A stretch of 64,000 nucleotides of DNA from Takakia lepidozioides (taxonomy: Eukaryota; Streptophyta; Takakiopsida; Takakiales; Takakiaceae): positions 51,522,001 to 51,586,000 of the forward strand of contig CM060733.1 in NCBI GenBank assembly GCA_030704615.1, written 5' to 3'. Below the pieces are notes generated by a model. The model saw nothing but the letters and a program-made list of their open reading frames with translations. It had not been told where the DNA came from and made no database searches. A program made the translations under genes and the position numbers. Position 1 is the stretch's first letter, and each line of letters starts with the position of its first letter. This document shows positions 58,601-64,000 of this stretch, piece by piece.

Positions 58601-60633
58601 TTAAGTAGTGACACCCTCATCCATGAGAGTATGCACACTTTTGTAGTCCGTTCTTTAGGGGTTAACCATCACCTTCATTGGGAGCTTGAATTGAGTTGCA
58701 CCATACTATCACATTTTAGGTCATAGTTTTTACAAATTTTACTGAATTTGAATTATTCCTTCTGCAGTGTGAGAGCATCTGAATGGCAGATCCTTCTAAG
58801 TGATTGTAAGCTATGTCCTGCAACAGATTGTGAATTAGAGACCCCAATGTGGGTTCTTCAATACAAATGGAGCTTGACATATTAGGGGATTTTGCAATTG
58901 TTTCATAAGGGATATTGTAAAGGTATATTTCACATTGTTTAGGGTCTTTGCAACATTGTTTACAACTAGTTTATCTACATGAAAGTTTTTTATTAAAGTA
59001 TATTCAATCAAAAAAAATTATGGAATGTAGAGTTGTGTTAAACCATGTCTCAGTAATACTTGTGGGATGGAACATTAATCTATCAACTGTTATTCAGAAT
59101 TACTACATCTCCCACCACCATCAGAACAAAGTTATAGTTGTACATGTCTTTCAGTATATGCTGTTTTGGAAGGCCACGAGCAAAACTAAGACTTCATGGA
59201 ACATAGTATATAACTCTGAATGGACGAATCTTTTTTTCTTGTTTAATTTTGATTTGTCTTGAAATTGCATCCAAATTAATTCTACATGTATTCTAGAAAT
59301 TTTGTGTTTCAATTTTTTTTCAGTTTACTAGTCCATTATATATATACATAGTCCATAATTTGATTTATATGTTATATTTTATTTAAAATTTAATATGTAA
59401 TTCAACTGTTTTGTTGGATCGTTTGGTAATTTGATATAAATTGGGCAAGTTTCATATCTTACGTTTGTTGCTTTGGAAATATATATTTCTTCTAAGTCTG
59501 TATTAATTGTGAGCTCGAAAACAATTATTTTTAAAGTTAAAAGAACAAATGTGAGACATGTGAACAAATATATATATATATATATATGTGTTGACCAATA
59601 CTGAACTTGTTGAGTATTCAAATAAATGTAAAAATAAAATAAAATAAAGTTTTGTCAATTTGTGGATGGCACATTAGTTTTAGATTACCAAAATCTGTTC
59701 CTTACGTGTCGAATCCAATTTCTTTTGTTTAAAAACCCACAAATCTTAAAACGGGGATAATTGATAATTCTCTTTAGCAATGGCATAAATTACGTTAAAA
59801 AATCTATTATAAAGCATTTGATATTAAACTTCAATCTTCTATCAATGAAAGTAACTTGCATTCGATTGCCGATGAACACAATCTCGTTTAAAACTAATTA
59901 TAGTTGGTTTTCTTGATTTATGAAGATATATCAATGATCATCAATTGCTGATGTAGGACTTCAATTCATCGAAACTTTATTGCTAACCATCAATATATAT
60001 ATTATATGGTTGTTTCATCAACTGCTTTTCTGGGGTATATGCCATTTTGAGGACTTTTTGTTTAATGTATCACTATTTATCGTATTATAACCATAATTAA
60101 ACTGAAATGTTTTCTTGTTCCAACTCTACATAGAAGAATAAAAAAGTTAAGGGTTTGCTCTTTTTGTATATATAATGTCATGAAATATTGCACATTGCTC
60201 ATGATTTAATGCATGGACTTTTGGGGGCAAAAACAATAAAAAATAAAAATAAAAATAAAAAAATGATGTTGATAGCATATTATTGCGGGTTGCGCATTCC
60301 CCAACATGATTGCTTACCACAAATATCGTGGTAAAATTCTTCACGCGAGAAACAACCATTTTAGGCTATGGCACGTGGCAAGGATTATCGTATTATTGAT
60401 GATCTGGCTACCACTTGGACAAGCCGCTCCAATGTAGTTTGCTGGGTGGATGTATGAAGGGCTCGGTTGGGAGGATGAATGATTCATTGAACGAGAACTG
60501 TGAAGATTGCGGTTAGAAGTTAGGACACAGCACAAATCTCGTTTGAAAGTTTTGGCCGCCAAAGGGAGAGAAGGGGGAAGAGGAGAGAAGGGGGAGAGGA
60601 GAGAGACAAAGATCATGGTGGTGACGAACACGC
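58601..60633. other. AT-rich intergenic region
   Basis: Strongly AT-rich with (AT)n at 59569-59588 and an AAATAAAAATAAAA tract near 60238-60262. No gene, RNA gene or element was recognised. A GAGAGGAGAGAAGGGGG purine tract precedes the open frame at 60634. Confidence 0.5.
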
Positions 60634-61629
60634 ATGGACGTTCAGGGAAAGATAAAGATGGGACGAGACTATCTGAAGACCAGTGCTGCGGGTGACTGTG
60701 TCATATGTGTACTGCACGGGAAGGTTTATCGAGTTCCTCTAGATCGCCAGGCAAGTTCCCGCGAGCTGAGGAGTGGTGGTGGTAAAAATCAGGATGATTG
60801 GGAGGGAGAGAGACCAAATTGCTCTGAAGTGCGACCCAACCCGGGCGTCCATGCAGTTCACGAACCACCAGTTAGAGAGGGGAGTGGCAAAAAGAGGCCC
60901 CCTATTCGGACCACTTACATTCGTCTAGGGGCCTTCACCACTGTGAGAGAGAGAGAATTGAAGAGTCTATCTCGAAGACCCGTTATGATCCGAGACAGAC
61001 GAGTAGTAGATGGTCCTTGTCCGAAGGTCCGGCACTTGAAGCTCCAATTACCCCGAGAGTTGAGGGGAAGAGGGGGGAAGAGGACCCCAAGAGGAGAAAA
61101 GAGGACACCGAGAGGGGGAAAAAGAATACCAAGAGGGGCAAGAGAGAGATGCTATCAAGTCCCTCTGTATCGAGAATACGGGAAATCTGAGAGCAGTCTA
61201 AAGAGAGAAATCAGATATTCGGATGATCGAAACTCGGAGACCGCCGAGGGAGCGATTTCGAACCGTCCAACTTCTGTCCAACTAGGAACCTCGGGTTACT
61301 CGGTAGGTTTTGGTAGTAATAGAGCCATCAACATCCAAGACAGCCATTTTAGGAATATTACAATCAACAAACCTCAACCGTGCATGCTCAAAAATAGTAT
61401 GCCTGACAGATTTGCAAAACAAAATGCAATTAAAAGCCTGAGATGCGGAAAATTGAAGTATCCTCCTAGGAGCATTGCCTACCCTTCTTCTTGGCCATGG
61501 TATTGGTTTCCTACCTTCCCTATGGGTGCATCCGACGTTGCCAAGAGAAGGGAAAATGGAACACAAGGGGACACAATGGATATGGGGAGCGGCCACCAAC
61601 GGGAATTCAGCATAACCTTTGATATGTAG
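60634..61629 (+). CDS. Hypothetical 331-codon open frame, Arg/Lys-rich
   Basis: It is one uninterrupted frame starting at ATG 60634. The first 60 residues include CVICVLHGKVYRVPLDRQ. The middle is very basic, with a threefold KRTPRG-type repeat near residues 148-170. I recognise no domain. The last third overlaps, antisense, sequence that may belong to a retrotransposon relic (61590-61830 minus). The purine-rich composition helps keep this frame open by chance. It may be a novel gene, a relic or a chance frame. Confidence 0.3.
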   Translation: MDVQGKIKMGRDYLKTSAAGDCVICVLHGKVYRVPLDRQASSRELRSGGGKNQDDWEGERPNCSEVRPNPGVHAVHEPPVREGSGKKRPPIRTTYIRLGAFTTVRERELKSLSRRPVMIRDRRVVDGPCPKVRHLKLQLPRELRGRGGKRTPRGEKRTPRGGKRIPRGARERCYQVPLYREYGKSESSLKREIRYSDDRNSETAEGAISNRPTSVQLGTSGYSVGFGSNRAINIQDSHFRNITINKPQPCMLKNSMPDRFAKQNAIKSLRCGKLKYPPRSIAYPSSWPWYWFPTFPMGASDVAKRRENGTQGDTMDMGSGHQREFSITFDM

Positions 61630-61835
61630 TGAAGTGTAATTGAGAAAAACTCGGTCACCAATATTGAAATCAAGCTGATCGCGCCATCACTCCTCCAAAT
61701 AACATTTGAAAGGTTTCTATCCAGTTTCATGTAGCAAATTATGTGGTGATCAATGGCAGTGCACCCCAATCTCCTGCTAGTTGGCCTACCTCCTCTGACA
61801 ATGCTTTGATCCACAAGTTAGATTGTTGAATCACC
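61590..61835 (-). pseudogene. Possible Ty3/gypsy integrase C-terminal relic
   Basis: The minus strand gives DQLDFNIGDRVFLNYTSLHI and KGYAEFP, resembling the integrase C-terminal region (a GDxVxL motif), and IDHHIICYMKLDRNLSN upstream. Only a short stretch is preserved and no other retrotransposon domain is adjacent. Confidence 0.35.
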
Positions 61836-62760
61836 GGTGAGGGAATAGCTGTATATGCACATTGACTACACTCCACAACTGAGAACTTGCAAGCTTATGA
61901 AGTGTGCAGAATGATGCATTCTTCCAGCCTCACCTCTTCCACTAATTTGTTTGACCAATTACAAGATAAGTTGGCTCCTTAAACTAAGTTGTAAATTTTG
62001 TAACATATGCTAAAGTTTATCTTTAAATTTATTTGTATGCATGTATGGAGTGCATGGGAGAGTGGGGGCGGAGCTCCTTTCGTGATATGGGAAGTGATTT
62101 AGAACAGTTTTTAGTTATGACTATTCTGTTAGGGTTCCGCCATATTTTTAGATTTCTTGTCTTCTTAGCTCTCTTTTTTAGACATTTATACATTCTACTA
62201 TGCATGCTTATTGCATTTTAAAGGAAACCTGGGAGCAACAGCCGCCAATTCAGGCCGTTGAGGAGGAGAAAAAATTCACCTCACTCTCCTATCCTACACA
62301 CCCTTCATTTATGGGTCTGCATGGCCCAGCAGGAGCCCTGAGGCAAGTTTGTATTCAAACGCCTGGAGACTTGCTTTGACTCCCTAGCACTGCTAGCACG
62401 GCTGTCTTGCTTGCTCATAAAGTGAGACACAAATCCCCCACTGCATAGTCTGGAACACATAAGCAAGCATATCTAAGAACTGTCCTCTAATCGCTACTTC
62501 ACACCAAGAAGACTTCCATCTCCGCTTCATTGTCAAACTGAATGAGTAGAATGGCCACATCTACATGTGAGCAATGATAAGCTTAACAATGTCTGTGTGT
62601 CCCAAGTTATTTCATACAATCATGGAACTTGGTCCCGCAGAAGTCAAACTCAGTTTTACACTCAATTTTTTTCCATATTGATGTCAGATCTTGTTTTAGA
62701 CAATGGGAATTACCATTGTGCTGCTACAGTTAGTTTGAAAGTCCAGCCACTTTCAGTTGT
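61836..62760. other. Upstream region of SPF45/DRT111, no gene recognised
   Basis: No coding sequence with recognisable features occurs here. The promoter of the downstream gene is expected in its right half. Confidence 0.45.
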
Positions 62761-62768
62761 TAGGTAAA

Positions 62769-62858
62769 GAGATTGATAGAGTGAAGTGGAAAAGAAGAGG
62801 GATTGATAGAGTAAAGTGGAAAAGAAGAGGGATTGATAGAGTCAAGAGGAAAAGAAGT
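62769..62858 (+). repeat. 30-bp unit repeated three times in the 5' leader of SPF45/DRT111
   Basis: The unit GATTGATAGAGT(G/A/C)AAG followed by a purine tract (GGAAAAGAAGAGG) occurs three times in a row, ending 26 bp before the ATG. Small base changes distinguish the copies. Confidence 0.85.
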
Positions 62859-62883
62859 TTGAGGGAAGTGTGCAAGTGTGGCG

Positions 62884-63837
62884 ATGTTGGGGGGGCTGTA
62901 TGGGGACCTGCCGCCTCCGTCTTCAGAAGAGGAAGGGGCTGGCAAGGCAGCAGGTGTGGCTTTCAATGGATCTGCTGCTGGGGCATCGATGTGGTCCAAC
63001 AGCAGCACCAAGATGGCCCCGCCCACTTTGAGAAAGCCTGCTCTGTTTGCTCCTCCTGCTTCTGTGTTGCGCAATCAGGCGGCAGCCACCAAGTCCAAGG
63101 CGGCAACACCAGGGCGGAGGGGGGTGGGAGGAGCATCACGATGGGCGGCTGATGGGGGAGAGAATCCTGTTGTGAGCACACCTGAGAGAGCAATATCTCC
63201 ACCTGCTCAGCCAGCGCTGGTGGCAGTTAGCGCAACAGTGGTGGAAGAGTATGATCCTGCAAGGCCCAACGACTATGATGAGTACTGCCGGGAGCGCAGA
63301 CGGCGAAAGGTGGAAGAAGAGATGCGGCGAGAGGTGGAGCGACGGCGGCATGAGGAGGAAGAGAGGGAGCGAGAGTTGCAGCGACAGCGGGAGGTAGAGA
63401 GGGAACGTGAGATAGAAAGAGAGAAGGAGCCTGTGGCTGAACTACGGGCGGCAGCATTGCATATCAGTGGAGAGGAGGCATGGAAGCGGCGGGCGATGCT
63501 GAGTGCAGCGCGCGCTGCAGAAAGCAGTCCAGCAAGGGTGAGATCGCCGTCGCCCCCACGGAACAACGAAGGGTTCAGCATGGGCAAACAGAACCCGATG
63601 ACCGCTGCACAGCGCATGATGGCACGCATGGGGTGGAAGGAAGGGCAAGGCTTGGGAAAGCAAGAGCAGGGTATCACTGTGCCACTCATGGCTCGCAAGA
63701 CTGATAAGCGCGCTGGTGTAATTGTCAATGCAGCTGCAGCAGCGGCGGCAGCCGCTGCTGCTACTGAGAAAAAGGCTCCCAAGCAGGGTGTCTTCCTCTC
63801 TGGCCCACCCACACGAGTTGTTTTGCTACGGAATATG
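62884..63837 (+). CDS. DRT111: Splicing factor SPF45/DRT111, first coding exon (gene continues past window)
   Basis: SPF45-type proteins act in the nucleus in alternative splicing; the plant member is known as DRT111/RSN2/SFPS. The first coding exon starts at the conserved MLGGLYGDLPPP and ends with TRVVLLRNM at a GTAAGT donor (63838), 318 residues. Landmarks: STKMAPPTLRKP, VVEEYDPARPNDYDEY, a long Arg/Glu coiled segment (about residues 140-188), HISGEEAWKRRAML, and the G-patch TAAQRMMARMGWKEGQGLGK followed by GITVPLMARKTDKRAGVIV. An 11-Ala run in mixed codons follows VIVN. The C-terminal RNA-recognition motif should be encoded beyond the window. Confidence 0.96.
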
Positions 63838-64000
63838 GTAAGTGCTTCCTATGCGTCCTGCTTGTGTTCCTGTACAGACAGCACTGTGCTTTGATTATGC
63901 ATGTGACCTAAGGAACAATTCAGACTTGTCCTTTGTAAATCTCTTGCTAACTCATTCCCTCCTTTCTGGCAATAGAGCTTGAGAACAGGGTACAGAGTTC

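Noticed and set aside
63273-63812. 179-codon minus-strand frame at the right edge
   Set aside because: Antisense shadow of the SPF45/DRT111 coiled and G-patch region, low-complexity Ser/Arg text.
1-64000. Transfer RNA or ribosomal RNA genes
   Set aside because: I looked for B-box-like GGTTCRANNCC and cloverleaf arms and found no convincing case; a covariance-model scan would be decisive.

Overview
This is a nuclear window from a land plant or a close streptophyte relative. The genes are spliced, with GT-AG introns of about 100 to 900 bases, and their products match plant forms: plastid cystathionine beta-lyase, type II peroxiredoxin, gamma carbonic anhydrase, PEX16, a GALS-type GT92 enzyme and SPF45/DRT111. 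The species cannot be fixed from the sequence. All calls come from reading translations and splice sites by eye; no search was run.

Layout. Positions 2058-4393 (minus) hold NAA20, the NatB catalytic subunit. Next to it, head to head, cystathionine beta-lyase (plus, about 5024-10866) carries 13 well-supported exons and a less certain transit-peptide exon. From 11412 to 23273 there is one large decayed Ty3/gypsy-type LTR retrotransposon, inserted with an AACTC target duplication into an LRR receptor-kinase relic. A two-exon GT92 galactan-synthase-like gene follows (24131-25821). An inverted partial copy of the cystathionine beta-lyase 3' end (26601-32205) is split by a decayed Ty1/copia element (26857-31805, AATTT target duplication). 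Positions 32-44 kb are AT-rich and repeat-laden, with one 743-bp inverted-terminal-repeat element. PEX16 (minus, 44238-47183), gamma carbonic anhydrase (minus, 48840-50459), NDUFB9/B22 (plus, 51206-53639) and peroxiredoxin II (plus, 55035-57229) form the gene-rich right half. After an AT-rich gap, SPF45/DRT111 starts at 62884 and runs off the right edge.

The most interesting object is the Ty3/gypsy element. Between protease and reverse transcriptase it carries a cytosine-5 DNA methyltransferase domain with motifs I, IV, VI, VIII and a IX/X-like end. The extreme C-terminus of pol, where chromoviruses carry a chromodomain, has a complete C4HC3 PHD finger. A DNA-methylation writer and a probable chromatin reader in one retrotransposon suggest that the element marks and targets its own copies. 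This copy is broken by many frameshifts. Retrotransposon capture of methyltransferases has been described in dinoflagellates and a charophyte alga; I know of no description of the methyltransferase plus PHD combination.

Other points: gamma carbonic anhydrase and NDUFB9, both subunits of plant mitochondrial complex I, are transcribed divergently from one 746-bp spacer. A roughly 45-60 bp sequence recurs at three or four sites flanked by direct repeats, and is missing from the duplicated lyase copy.
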